A stretch of 14,019 bases of DNA from JAIFWC01 sp035688135 (GTDB lineage Bacteria; Patescibacteriota; Saccharimonadia; Saccharimonadales; UBA10212): contig DASSNG010000052.1 in NCBI GenBank assembly GCA_035688135.1, positions 1-14,019 of the forward strand, written 5' to 3'. Each line of letters opens with the position of its first letter. The stretch's first letter is position 1. Positions 1-7,444 of the stretch are shown in pieces. Under the pieces are notes generated by a model. It was not told the origin of the DNA, did not search any database, and saw only the letters and a program-made list of their open reading frames with translations. Position numbers and translations under genes: made by a program.

Positions 1-808
1 TGCTGTTGTATTCCAGGGTGTAATCGCCAATAAGGTCATCAGCGTTATCAGTAGCATTCTTCATGGCCACAGCCCGCATTGCGTGCTCGCTGGCCAGGCT
101 TTCCAGCAGGGCCTGCCATATCTGGGCCTGTATCAGCCGGGTGCCCGCATTATGGATGACCGTTTCTACGTCCGGTTCAAAGTTCATATAGCTGGCGGCC
201 GGCGGCAAATCTTTTGGCATGCCGTCAATTACGGCAGGCAGCAAAGTAAGGCTGGTAGCGGTCTGGCTCAGGCTTGATTTGAATTCCGTATAAATCAGGC
301 GTATCTCATCAACTTCGCCGGAACTATAGGCTTGGATGATTCCGTTAAGCAACGGCACGATATCGCGCTCGCTCGGCTCATCGCCAAAAGAGGGGTAGTG
401 GCTGAGCAGTTCAACGTGTTCTATCCGCCTGACGAACTGGGCGCCCTTGGAACCTACAGTCACCACGCTGGTCTTAACCTTTTCGGCCTGGTCCTGCCTG
501 ATGCCCTGGGTCAGGAGCTTGAGGACATTGGCGTTATAGGCGCCGGCTAACCCGCTGTTAGACGTAATGACGACATAAAGGCGGTTTTTTACCGGTCGTT
601 TCTTAAACAGCGGCTGGCGTTCAACCTCCCTGACCTGGTTCAGCCGGGCTAGCAGATCGTAGGCAGCCTGGCGGTACGCCCGGCTGGTCTGGGCTGCCGC
701 TTGCGCGCGCCGCAGCTTAGAGGAGCTGACCAGCTCCATAGCTTTGGTTATCTGCCGGGTATTCTTAATGGAGGCTATCCGGCGCTTTAAGGTTATGATG
801 CTGGCCAC
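1..808 (-). CDS. atpG: ATP synthase F1 gamma subunit (3' end outside window)
   Basis: This is the central rotor shaft of F1, coupling c-ring rotation to catalysis. It reads from a GTG at 808-806, whose first base is the last base of the atpA TAG stop, through 269 codons to the window edge without a stop. The N-terminus (ASIITLKRRIASIKNTRQIT, then KAMELVSSSKLRRAQ) is the hallmark gamma coiled-coil helix. The C-terminal helix is also present (AMRAVAMKNATDNADDLI...YTLEYNS), so only some 20-30 residues should be missing compared with the usual 285-290. The GTG start is chosen because it gives the expected N-terminus directly and no ATG lies nearby. The 1-base overlap implies translational coupling to atpA. 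Next genes outside the window should be atpD and atpC (inference from conserved order). Confidence 0.95.
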   Translation of the reverse strand, partial: MASIITLKRRIASIKNTRQITKAMELVSSSKLRRAQAAAQTSRAYRQAAYDLLARLNQVREVERQPLFKKRPVKNRLYVVITSNSGLAGAYNANVLKLLTQGIRQDQAEKVKTSVVTVGSKGAQFVRRIEHVELLSHYPSFGDEPSERDIVPLLNGIIQAYSSGEVDEIRLIYTEFKSSLSQTATSLTLLPAVIDGMPKDLPPAASYMNFEPDVETVIHNAGTRLIQAQIWQALLESLASEHAMRAVAMKNATDNADDLIGDYTLEYNS

Positions 809-2373
809 TAGGCCTTCCCTTCCTGCTTAGTCTTGGGCTGGGCGGCCAGGTAGCCTTTGGCGATCGCTTTGGCAACTTTGACTATCTGCTCATTCTGCTT
901 GTCGGCCGGCTTGCCGCCCTTGTTGATTTCTTCGATCAGCTTGGCGTGCTTGGATTTAAGCTCCGCAAGAAGGGCGTCTTCCGCTGGTTTGATTTTTTCC
1001 AGAGAGACTTCATCAAAACTGCCGCTGGTAACGGCCAGCAGCGAGCAGTACATTTCCCAGATAGCTTTGGGAGTATACTGCGGCTGTTTAAGGATTTCCG
1101 TAAGACGCTGTCCGCGTTCGATACGGGAACGGGTCTCTTCGTCCAAATCGGTGGAAAACTGGCTGAAGCTGGCGAGTTCGCGGAACTGAGCCAGGCTGAG
1201 CTTTAGGCCGCCTGCCGCGGCTTTGATAGCCGCCGTCTGGGCATCACCGCCGACGCGGGAAACGCTAAGCCCTACCGATATTGCGGGCCGGATGCCCTGA
1301 TAGAACAGATTTGTTTCCAGGAAAATCTGGCCGTCGGTAATGGAAATGACATTCGTAGGTATGTAGGCGCTGATATCGCCGGCCTGGGTTTCGATAATCG
1401 GAAGCGCCGTAAGCGAACCGGCGCCTAATTTATCGGACAGCTTGGCGGACCGCTCCAACAGGCGGGAGTGCAGGTAGAACACATCTCCCGGATAAGCTTC
1501 GCGGCCCGGCGGGCGGCGCAGCAGCAGCGACATCTGGCGGTAGGCTACGGCGTGCTTGGACAGGTCGTCGTAGATAATCAAGGCATGCTGTTTGTTGTCG
1601 CGGAAATATTCGCCCATGGCGCAGCCGGCATAAGGTGCGATATACAGCATGGCGGCCGGGTCTGAGGGGCTGGTCGCGATAATTATGGTCTGGTCCATGA
1701 CTTTTTCGCGCTTCAGGCGCTCAGTCAGGGCCGCTATTTTAGAAAGTTTCTGGCCGATAGCCACGTAGACGTTGATAACGCCCGAGTTAGAACGCGCCTG
1801 GTTAATCATGGCGTCCACGGCAATAGCGGTTTTGCCCGTCTGGCGGTCGCCGATGATAAGCTCACGCTGCCCGCGCCCGATTGGCACCAGCGCGTCGATA
1901 GCGGTCAGCCCCGTCATCAGCGGTTCGTGGACATGTTTGCGGTCAAGCACGCCGGGAGCCGCCCGCTCCACGCGGGATGTCTGTTTGGTCTTGATGGGCT
2001 CGCCGCCGTCAAGCGGCTGGCCCAGCGGATTGACCACCCGGCCGACCAGCTCCGGACCTACCGGTACTTCCAGGACGTTGCCTGTCAGCCGAGCTTTGGC
2101 GCCGGCCTCAACTTTATTATCCTCGCCAAGCAGCACAGCGCCGATTTCATCTTCGCCCAGGTTAAGGGCAAAAGCGGTAATCTTGCCGCCGTCGATACTG
2201 TCTATTTCAATCATTTCGCTGTAGCCGCAGTTCCGCAGGCCGTAAATCCAAACAATACCGTCAGCCGCGCGGGTAACGATTCCTACCGATTCGATTTCTG
2301 GCCGCTGCTTAAGGTCGGCGATTGCCGCCCGGATATCCTTTGATAAATCTTTGATCGCAAAATCTGTCGCCAT
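808..2373 (-). CDS. atpA: ATP synthase F1 alpha subunit
   Basis: This is the non-catalytic nucleotide-binding subunit of the F1 hexamer, 521 residues, slightly longer than the usual 500-515 because of a Lys/Gln/Ala-rich C-terminal tail (ending AAQPKTKQEGKA). Visible landmarks are the Walker A motif GDRQTGKT at residues 175-182, the Walker B region ALIIYDDLSKHAVAYRQ at about 264-280, LRRPPGREAYPGDVFYLHSR at about 285-304, and SVSRVGG around 371-377 with the inter-subunit arginine R373. The start ATG follows the atpH stop by two bases, with a GGGA ribosome-binding stretch about nine bases upstream. All key residues are present, so the protein should be functional. Confidence 0.98.
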   Translation of the reverse strand: MATDFAIKDLSKDIRAAIADLKQRPEIESVGIVTRAADGIVWIYGLRNCGYSEMIEIDSIDGGKITAFALNLGEDEIGAVLLGEDNKVEAGAKARLTGNVLEVPVGPELVGRVVNPLGQPLDGGEPIKTKQTSRVERAAPGVLDRKHVHEPLMTGLTAIDALVPIGRGQRELIIGDRQTGKTAIAVDAMINQARSNSGVINVYVAIGQKLSKIAALTERLKREKVMDQTIIIATSPSDPAAMLYIAPYAGCAMGEYFRDNKQHALIIYDDLSKHAVAYRQMSLLLRRPPGREAYPGDVFYLHSRLLERSAKLSDKLGAGSLTALPIIETQAGDISAYIPTNVISITDGQIFLETNLFYQGIRPAISVGLSVSRVGGDAQTAAIKAAAGGLKLSLAQFRELASFSQFSTDLDEETRSRIERGQRLTEILKQPQYTPKAIWEMYCSLLAVTSGSFDEVSLEKIKPAEDALLAELKSKHAKLIEEINKGGKPADKQNEQIVKVAKAIAKGYLAAQPKTKQEGKA

Positions 2374-2375
2374 AG

Positions 2376-2771
2376 TTAGTTCCCTGCCGTTAATTGTTTA
2401 AATTTATTTAGCTTGCTTCTTAGCGTCAGGTCCAGCTGGCGCCCCGGCAACTCTATGCGGACGCCGCCTATCTGTCCCTCGTCAATCCTCTGGTTGATGA
2501 TAATCCTGCGGGCTTTGGGGTAAAGCTGCTTGACTCTAGTTTTTACCTCGCCCAAAGCGGCCTGGGTCAGCTTATGCGCGCTGACAGCCGTAACCTCTAC
2601 CACCCCTTTTTCTACCCGGTAATTAATCAGGTCGCGGGCCAGGCTGTCCAGTTCGCCGGTGCGGTTTTGGCTTAGAAGGTAGCTGGCCGCTTCGGAAGCG
2701 AATTTCTTAGCCGGCATCTCCCGGGAAAGCTTGTCCAGCACCCGTACCAGCTCATTTCTCGGTATTTTCAT
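2376..2771 (-). CDS. atpH: ATP synthase F1 delta subunit, short form
   Basis: Delta links the top of F1 to the peripheral stalk (subunit b). This protein has 131 residues, against roughly 175-180 in typical bacteria. The C-terminal domain looks complete, from about residue 57 (VVEVTAVSAHKLTQAALGEV) through RIIINQRIDEGQIGGVRIEL to the end (about 75 residues). The N-terminal helical domain, normally about 105 residues, is only about 57. Its first residues (MKIPRNELVRVLDKL) do resemble the start of helix 1, and the ATG overlaps the atpF stop as ATGA, so this is not a missed upstream start. It lies in the expected place between b and alpha. The call rests on position and the C-terminal pattern. 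Confidence 0.9.
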   Translation of the reverse strand: MKIPRNELVRVLDKLSREMPAKKFASEAASYLLSQNRTGELDSLARDLINYRVEKGVVEVTAVSAHKLTQAALGEVKTRVKQLYPKARRIIINQRIDEGQIGGVRIELPGRQLDLTLRSKLNKFKQLTAGN

Positions 2772-3295
2772 GCCCGCCCCTTAAGCGCCCTGTCAATCAG
2801 CGAGGCGTCCTTTTTGGCATCGACTTTCTCATCGATAATCGCTTCCGCGGCTTCAGCGACCAGACCCACCAGTTCTTTTTCCAGGTTGCTGCGGGCCAGT
2901 TTTACATCCTGGCTGATACGCTCTTCGGCGCTGGCGATGATGCCTTCGGATTTTTCTTTGGCCTTGGCCTCCGCGTCGGCGATAATCTGGCGGCCGCGGT
3001 CAGACGCGTCGGCGATTATTTTATCGGCTTCCTGGCGCGCGCCCTGCAAAGCTTCGGCAACCCTCTGCTCCATCTCAGCCTGTTCTTTCTTCATCCTTTC
3101 GCCCAGCGTAACGCCCTGCTCGATAGTTTCCCGCCGCTCGTTCAGAACTTTAAGGATAGGCTTAAAAGCCCATTTCCTAAGCACCCAGAAAGCGATGATG
3201 AATGTGCCCAGCTGGATTAGAAACGACGTCAGATTCAGCCCTAACGCTCCGATGCCTGACGAGCTATCCCCAAACTGTGTTATCAGAATATGCAC
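2768..3295 (-). CDS. atpF: ATP synthase Fo b subunit
   Basis: This is the peripheral stalk subunit that holds F1 against rotation, 175 residues. One membrane helix lies at about residues 17-40 (LNLTSFLIQLGTFIIAFWVL), followed by the basic RKWAFKPILKVLNERRETIE junction and a long Ala/Glu/Lys-rich amphipathic coiled coil. The start codon is GTG at 3295-3293; no in-frame ATG lies before the membrane helix. An AGGGAGA ribosome-binding site lies at 3313-3307, 11 bases before the GTG, which is rather far. The end overlaps atpH as ATGA. Only one b-type gene is present, so the stalk is probably a b homodimer (inference). Confidence 0.95.
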   Translation of the reverse strand: MHILITQFGDSSSGIGALGLNLTSFLIQLGTFIIAFWVLRKWAFKPILKVLNERRETIEQGVTLGERMKKEQAEMEQRVAEALQGARQEADKIIADASDRGRQIIADAEAKAKEKSEGIIASAEERISQDVKLARSNLEKELVGLVAEAAEAIIDEKVDAKKDASLIDRALKGRA

Positions 3296-3337
3296 TTTTT
3301 AATTATTCTCCCTGAACCCTAAGTAATGAACGCGTCC

Positions 3338-3583
3338 TTATTTGATGATAAAGACCGATGCGAACGCCAAAAGCGCATACAGCTCAATGATGGCTATGAA
3401 CACCAGGGCCTGGCCAAGCAGCTTGGCTTCCGGATTGCGGCCGGTCGCCTGGATGTAGCTGCCGCCTACGATACCCATGCCGATGCCCGGGCCTATAAAG
3501 CCGCCGCCGATCATCAGACCTTTGCCGATTATATCTACGTTGGTTGTACTCGCTGCGATTATCAAGTCTGCGGGTGCAATCAT
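3338..3583 (-). CDS. atpE: ATP synthase Fo c subunit (rotor ring)
   Basis: This is the proteolipid that forms the rotating c-ring, 81 residues in two membrane helices. Helix 1 carries the glycine-rich packing motif (GGGFIGPGIGMGIVGG, residues 26-41), the polar loop is R49-N50-P51, and helix 2 carries the ion-binding carboxylate E67 (AIIELYALLAFA). M36 falls where sodium-type rings usually have Gln, and no Ser follows the Glu, so proton coupling is more likely than sodium (inference). The loop Arg to Glu distance is 18 residues rather than the usual 20. A strong AAGGAG site lies at 3602-3597, but 13 bases from the ATG with an A/T-only spacer. A structured 215-bp gap precedes the gene. Confidence 0.96.
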   Translation of the reverse strand: MIAPADLIIAASTTNVDIIGKGLMIGGGFIGPGIGMGIVGGSYIQATGRNPEAKLLGQALVFIAIIELYALLAFASVFIIK

Positions 3584-3798
3584 AAATTTATATTTACTCC
3601 TTATTAATTTACTGTCATACCGGCCTTACCCACCCGGTGCATTTGCTCGCTAGAGCTGTGGAGCGTCCGACGTTTCACGTCCGGCAGCCGCTTCAGCGAA
3701 CAAATTGCAGTGGAAAGGCCGTTTCAAGCTTAAAAAGGACAGTTTGGTTTTCCCTCCTGCGGCATCTCTAAGCTATCTATAATTTTGTCAGATGGAGA
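3584..3798 (-). other. atpB-atpE intergenic region with long hairpin
   Basis: This 215-bp gap has no convincing gene; the longest ATG reading frames on the atp strand are about 12 codons. It contains a strong inverted repeat: bases 3638-3651 pair with 3695-3709, giving 14 pairs with one G-U and one bulged base (core TTTGCTCGCT / AGCGAACAAA on the plus strand). Inside, in the atp mRNA sense, an ACGT-GAA-ACGT hairpin extended by CCG/CGG with one bulge gives a second stem. The element is transcribed as mRNA leader of atpE. Known biology: in Escherichia coli the atpB-atpE leader boosts c-subunit translation. A similar role, or an RNA processing or stability role, is inference. Confidence 0.6.
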
Positions 3799-4599
3799 TT
3801 ACGCGGTCAAGCTTTCTTTGGCCTGGTGGTGCTCGTCCACGTGATTGACCGCGGTAGCCAGGTACATCACGCCCAGAAGCGCGAAGATAAAGGCCTGCAG
3901 GACATTATCGAAGATATCCAGAAAGTAGAATGGCGTGGCTGTCAGCGGCGCGATGAAATGCCCCAGATAGGCGAATACCACTACTATGGCTTCGACGATG
4001 GCCACATTAAGGAAAAGACGCAGAGAAAGCGATACGACCCGCACCAGGTCGGTAACCATTTCAATTATCCCAATAAAAAGATATAGCGGGTTCTTGATAC
4101 TGCCCATGAAAAAGTGGCCAAAGTAATCTTTTAGCCCCACTTCTTTTAGCGAGCTTATATATACCAGCCCCATGGTTATGACCGCTACCGCCAGCGTGGC
4201 GTTAAAGTCGGCCGTCATAGGCCGAAGCAGTGAATTGCCGTGCGAGGTGAAGGATTCGCCCACGCCCGGGATTATGCCCATCATGTTATTTATCAGCAGG
4301 AAAAAGAACACTGTTACGAAGTACAGGATGTACTTATATGAGCGCTCCTTGTTGGCGAAAGCGTCTTTAACGGTATCGGACATGTAGTCGGCAATCACTT
4401 CGACCAGCTGGATGAAGCCGCCTTTGGGATGGACTGTGATCCGCCGGGCCGCGACTATGAACAGGATGATCATGATTACCACCGATATCCAGCCGTACAG
4501 TATCGAGTTAGTTATAGCTACCGGGCCCAGGTTGAAAATCGGCTGGGGAGCTATGTGGACTTCGGGAACGCTGGCCGCAAAATTCGTCAGAGCTATCAT
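3799..4599 (-). CDS. atpB: ATP synthase Fo a subunit
   Basis: This is the stator channel subunit that passes ions to and from the c-ring, 266 residues with five to six membrane helices (for example about 31-50, 90-110, 133-150, 172-190, 193-215, 232-252). The essential arginine is R194 in SLSLRLFLNVAIVEAI. The usual LRLFGN reads LRLFLN here, so the conserved Gly is Leu. The last helix carries Q235 in DNVLQAFIFALLGVMYL, as in typical a subunits. The ATG overlaps the upstream gene's stop as ATGA, and an excellent AAGGAGGGG ribosome-binding site at 4613-4605 fixes the start. A poorly conserved N-terminus with VHIAPQPIFNLGPVAITNS is typical of the family. Confidence 0.97.
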   Translation of the reverse strand: MIALTNFAASVPEVHIAPQPIFNLGPVAITNSILYGWISVVIMIILFIVAARRITVHPKGGFIQLVEVIADYMSDTVKDAFANKERSYKYILYFVTVFFFLLINNMMGIIPGVGESFTSHGNSLLRPMTADFNATLAVAVITMGLVYISSLKEVGLKDYFGHFFMGSIKNPLYLFIGIIEMVTDLVRVVSLSLRLFLNVAIVEAIVVVFAYLGHFIAPLTATPFYFLDIFDNVLQAFIFALLGVMYLATAVNHVDEHHQAKESLTA

Positions 4600-4886
4600 T
4601 TGCGCCCCTCCTTGGGCCTGTATCTGCTGTTAGCGGCAGCTACGGTCTGTTTCATTATCAAAAAGGTCCCGGCCATAGCTACCAAAAAACCGACTATTAT
4701 AAACACCGGCGATGTATCCAGGTGCTTGTCTATCTCGTAGCCGCCGATTATCGGCACCAGCACGGCGATAGCCAGCCGCCAGCTCATATCCAGCGCCGAC
4801 ACTAATAATATAGCGCCGCTGCCGTTGGCGTCTTCTGATGCTTGCCCGGCCCCCGATGGAGCTTTAACTGCCTTGGTCTTTCCCAT
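4596..4886 (-). CDS. Small two-helix AtpZ/AtpI-like ATP synthase accessory protein
   Basis: This is a small membrane protein at the head of the atp operon, 96 residues from the ATG at 4886 (a TTG at 4892 would add two). About 30 polar N-terminal residues are followed by two membrane helices (about 33-50, DMSWRLAIAVLVPIIGGYEI, and about 60-79, SPVFIIVGFLVAMAGTFLIM) and a basic tail. The GGYEIDKHLDTSP hairpin resembles the G-x-x-x-D-x-x-x-x-T/S-P pattern of the AtpZ/AtpI-like family, proposed to act in c-ring assembly or Mg2+ supply. The ATG is preferred because the -10 box at 4902-4897 would start transcription at about 4890, inside or after the TTG. It overlaps atpB by ATGA. Confidence 0.75.
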   Translation of the reverse strand: MGKTKAVKAPSGAGQASEDANGSGAILLVSALDMSWRLAIAVLVPIIGGYEIDKHLDTSPVFIIVGFLVAMAGTFLIMKQTVAAANSRYRPKEGRK

Positions 4887-4896
4887 ATTCAAAACA

Positions 4897-4905
4897 ATTA
4901 TACCA
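4897..4905 (-). promoter_or_regulatory. Extended -10 promoter of the atp operon
   Basis: On the minus strand TGG-TATAAT matches an extended -10 box exactly (TGn plus consensus hexamer). No good -35 is visible, as is usual for extended -10 promoters. Transcription would begin near 4890, only about four bases before the ATG at 4886, leaving an essentially leaderless mRNA with no Shine-Dalgarno. It lies in the 60-base gap after the HPrK-like gene, so atp can be transcribed separately from the upstream operon. Confidence 0.65.
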
Positions 4906-4953
4906 GGCTATCACCCCGGGCTTGCAGCTCAAAGCCCCAGTTTATAAAGCTTT

Positions 4954-5820
4954 TTAACTTACCAGCCGGTCAATTTCTTTTGCTACAGATGCCAAATCAC
5001 CCCTGATACGGAAAAAATCGATATCGGATGAAATCTTTTTTACGGCTTCCGAGCGCCTGGCGGAAAGAGGTTGGGTATCCAGGCTGACGACCGGATGGGA
5101 GAAATCAGAAACTCTCCTGGAGGTACCGCGGATTTTACGGCTTACCTCCTCGTAAAGATGCCAGTTTGCCTCTGCCGAAGTGAGCTTTTCTGAGTCAAAA
5201 TGGCTGCCCGGTGAAATGAATGGAATAACGACCGCTGACAGCTTCACGGATTTCTTATAGGCGGGGAGCAGGTCACCCTGGGCCATATCATAGCTTTCCA
5301 TAGCCGCTCCCATAATCCGGCTTATCTGCGGCTTATTCAGGCTAAGCCTGGTGACGCCGCCTACAATCTCCGGGTTATCATTGACCAGTATCTTTTCGTC
5401 GCCAAGTGGGACGAATCCGTGGTTTTTGCACAGCTCAAGCATCAGGGATGTTTTGCCAAGGCCGCTGACCGGGCCAAAGATAAGCACCCCTTTATCATTT
5501 TTCGCGCAGGCGCTTCCATGCACCGTATATACCCCATGCAGCTGCCTGTCGTACTCCAGGCAATAGTCGATTATCGTAAAGATATCTTCCGCAGAAACTT
5601 CATTTTCAGGAAAACTGAAGTAAAACTCCGGATAATCATTTTTAAGATCATAAGGGCCGGGGCTTAATGAGAGAGATAATTCAGGATTTGCTTGCTCATT
5701 TATAAGTGAGAAGTTCGGTATATATCCGGCGCCGAAACCGCTGGCCGATATTTTCTTAAGCAGGCCTTCGCTGCCTTTTATAAGGATTTTTTGGCTACCG
5801 GATCCTATAGTTATACTCAT
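4954..5820 (-). CDS. HPr kinase-like P-loop protein
   Basis: This 288-residue protein has a C-terminal region like the catalytic domain of HPr kinase/phosphorylase and its many homologues. H101-G-S-A precedes the P-loop GPVSGLGKTS (residues 116-125), and G140-D-E-K sits where the family has its catalytic Asp pair (usually SDD), followed by a beta-rich segment. The N-terminal 90 residues look like the small alpha/beta domain seen in HPrK-like proteins from modification clusters rather than the true HPrK N-domain. No HPr or phosphotransferase genes are nearby, so catabolite control is unlikely. Homologues are known to phosphorylate other substrates, such as lasso peptide Ser. It is the last gene of the coupled operon (ATGA overlap with NUDIX); its substrate is unknown. 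Confidence 0.75.
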   Translation of the reverse strand: MSITIGSGSQKILIKGSEGLLKKISASGFGAGYIPNFSLINEQANPELSLSLSPGPYDLKNDYPEFYFSFPENEVSAEDIFTIIDYCLEYDRQLHGVYTVHGSACAKNDKGVLIFGPVSGLGKTSLMLELCKNHGFVPLGDEKILVNDNPEIVGGVTRLSLNKPQISRIMGAAMESYDMAQGDLLPAYKKSVKLSAVVIPFISPGSHFDSEKLTSAEANWHLYEEVSRKIRGTSRRVSDFSHPVVSLDTQPLSARRSEAVKKISSDIDFFRIRGDLASVAKEIDRLVS

Positions 5821-6323
5821 GCCAATTCCGGAAGCCTGCGCAGCAGCGTCTTATATTCACCGCTTTCTTTCATCCAAGGTATCATCTCTTCAACCTGCCT
5901 CAGGGTGTACGCGCCCGCGTAACGCACCTGGTCACCGGCCGGCTGATTGCGGTCTTCATGGGATACGGAAAAGTTCAGCTCGGCGGAGGAGATATCCGAC
6001 TTCAGGAAGTACCGAACCTGGAGGCTGGGTGAATCCTGCCTTTTACCGGCTCCTCTTTCACTTACTTCATAGTATCCAAACAGGGTCAGGTTCTCCGTTC
6101 CCGCTCCATGGATACCCGTTTCTTCTCTTAGTTCGCGGAGGGCCGCCTTCTTTAAGTCTTCCTCCGGTTTCGGTTTCCCGCCTGGCAGCTGCCAGTTAAC
6201 GCCGTCCTTGGAAACGATTACGATTTTCTTATCATAGGTAATAAACCACACGTATACCTGGCTTACTTTTTTTGGATTACTGACCACCGGGCTTTCTTTC
6301 CAATTAAATACAGTTTTTTTCAT
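5817..6323 (-). CDS. NUDIX hydrolase
   Basis: This 168-residue pyrophosphohydrolase hydrolyses a nucleoside diphosphate linked to another group. The NUDIX box fits GX5EX7REUXEEXGU exactly (GKPKPEEDLKKAALRELREE then TGI), at about residues 48-71, preceded by the WQLPGGK strand. All metal-binding glutamates are present. Specificity cannot be read. Given glycosyltransferases on both sides of the operon, an NDP-sugar or a damaged nucleotide is plausible (inference). The ATG overlaps the GT4 stop (ATGA), and the gene's end overlaps the HPrK-like start in the same way, so translation is coupled on both sides. Confidence 0.92.
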   Translation of the reverse strand: MKKTVFNWKESPVVSNPKKVSQVYVWFITYDKKIVIVSKDGVNWQLPGGKPKPEEDLKKAALRELREETGIHGAGTENLTLFGYYEVSERGAGKRQDSPSLQVRYFLKSDISSAELNFSVSHEDRNQPAGDQVRYAGAYTLRQVEEMIPWMKESGEYKTLLRRLPELA

Positions 6324-7444
6324 ATATCCCGCCGGTGCTTAGAGGCGATTTCCAGGTAAACGGTTTCCAGCTGAGCGATTCTTTGGCTCCAAGTCCAGCC
6401 TTCCATGATTTTTCGCCTGGCCCTCTCCCCTAAATCTACTCTTAGTTTTTCATCTTCCAGAAGCTTCCTGGCCGCCCGTGACAGCTCTTTTGGGTCATCA
6501 GGTGAAACTATAACACCGTTTACCATGTTATCTATGAACTCCGACATACTGCCCGCGGAAGTAGTTATTACGGGCCGGGCGCAGGAGGCGGCTTCCAGAA
6601 GAGTGGTTAAAATACCTTCTTTGTCTTTTGAGGGCAAGGCGACGATTTTGGCGGAATTGTACAAGTTAGGTAAATCCTTATCCGGTACATAGCCCAGAAA
6701 TGACACTCTGTCATCAACTTTTTTTCTCTTAGCCAGCCGCTGTAGTTCTGACTGCATAGGTCCCGTTCCGGCTACCGCCACCTTTATACCCGGCAAAAAA
6801 GACGCCGCTTCAATCAAGGTATCTATTCCTTTTACCGGCAGCAGCCTGCCTATATACATAAGATCGTATGTTTGTTTTACCGCCGCAGGCTTATATCTGC
6901 CCTCATCGATGCCATTCTGCACTACCAGGCTGGGAGCGCCGGGCGGCAATATTTTTTTCCATCTTGCGGCGATAGCCTCAGATACTGATATGAATGCGTC
7001 CGGCAAGCCGGCCAGAAGTTTATGGTGATAAGTGAAGTCCGGCGGATAACCGTGCAGGTGCAGCACTGACGGCGCCTGCGAAGGGCATGCGATAGCATCA
7101 AATAACAGGTGCGTGATTATCAGATCGGCATCAGAGCCGCACAGGACTTCACGCGCCATTAAGCCGACGTGCAGGCTTTCGTTATCCCATCGCTCCCAAT
7201 CAGCTCCCGGCGCTGTATCGTATATCCATTTTAATTTCTGGGGTACATCTATATATCGGATAGTGATTCCCGGTATTTTCTTCAGGCTGTTAAAAAGCGG
7301 CGATTCTTTTATGAAAGGTGCGCGGGTAGTAAGGACTTCTACATCATGGCCAAGTTTTACCAGCTCCGACGCATGGTTCGCCGGAACCACTTCGCCTCCG
7401 CCGACATAGTAGCTTATCCGCGGCTGATAAATGATTATTTTCAT
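6320..7444 (-). CDS. Glycosyltransferase family 4 (GT-B fold)
   Basis: This retaining glycosyltransferase has 374 residues, the usual size for the family. The N-terminal Rossmann domain has the glycine loop YYVGGGEVVPANHASELVKL (about 12-31) and LHLHGYPP (128-135). The C-terminal domain has R200 and K205 in MYIGRLLPVKGIDTL, AGTGPM at 225-230, and the EX7E motif from E276 to E284, then ARPVITTSAGSMSEFI for donor phosphate and sugar contact. There is no signal peptide or membrane helix, so it acts in the cytoplasm, perhaps at the membrane face. Donor and acceptor cannot be told. It overlaps the NDK-like gene upstream and NUDIX downstream by four bases each. Confidence 0.93.
   Translation of the reverse strand: MKIIIYQPRISYYVGGGEVVPANHASELVKLGHDVEVLTTRAPFIKESPLFNSLKKIPGITIRYIDVPQKLKWIYDTAPGADWERWDNESLHVGLMAREVLCGSDADLIITHLLFDAIACPSQAPSVLHLHGYPPDFTYHHKLLAGLPDAFISVSEAIAARWKKILPPGAPSLVVQNGIDEGRYKPAAVKQTYDLMYIGRLLPVKGIDTLIEAASFLPGIKVAVAGTGPMQSELQRLAKRKKVDDRVSFLGYVPDKDLPNLYNSAKIVALPSKDKEGILTTLLEAASCARPVITTSAGSMSEFIDNMVNGVIVSPDDPKELSRAARKLLEDEKLRVDLGERARRKIMEGWTWSQRIAQLETVYLEIASKHRRDI

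Noticed and set aside
1772..2343. Long open frames on the plus strand opposite atpA
   Set aside because: They are antisense to a highly conserved atpA with all motifs and give low-complexity Ser/Pro/Arg-rich translations.
2814..3302. A 162-codon open frame on the plus strand opposite atpF
   Set aside because: Ser/Ala-rich shadow of the Ala/Glu/Lys coiled coil of subunit b; no ribosome-binding site.
4918..4937. GGGCTT / AAGCCC hairpin between the HPrK-like gene and atpZ as a terminator
   Set aside because: Six pairs but no T-run on either strand, so there is no support for intrinsic termination; read-through from the upstream operon into atp remains possible.
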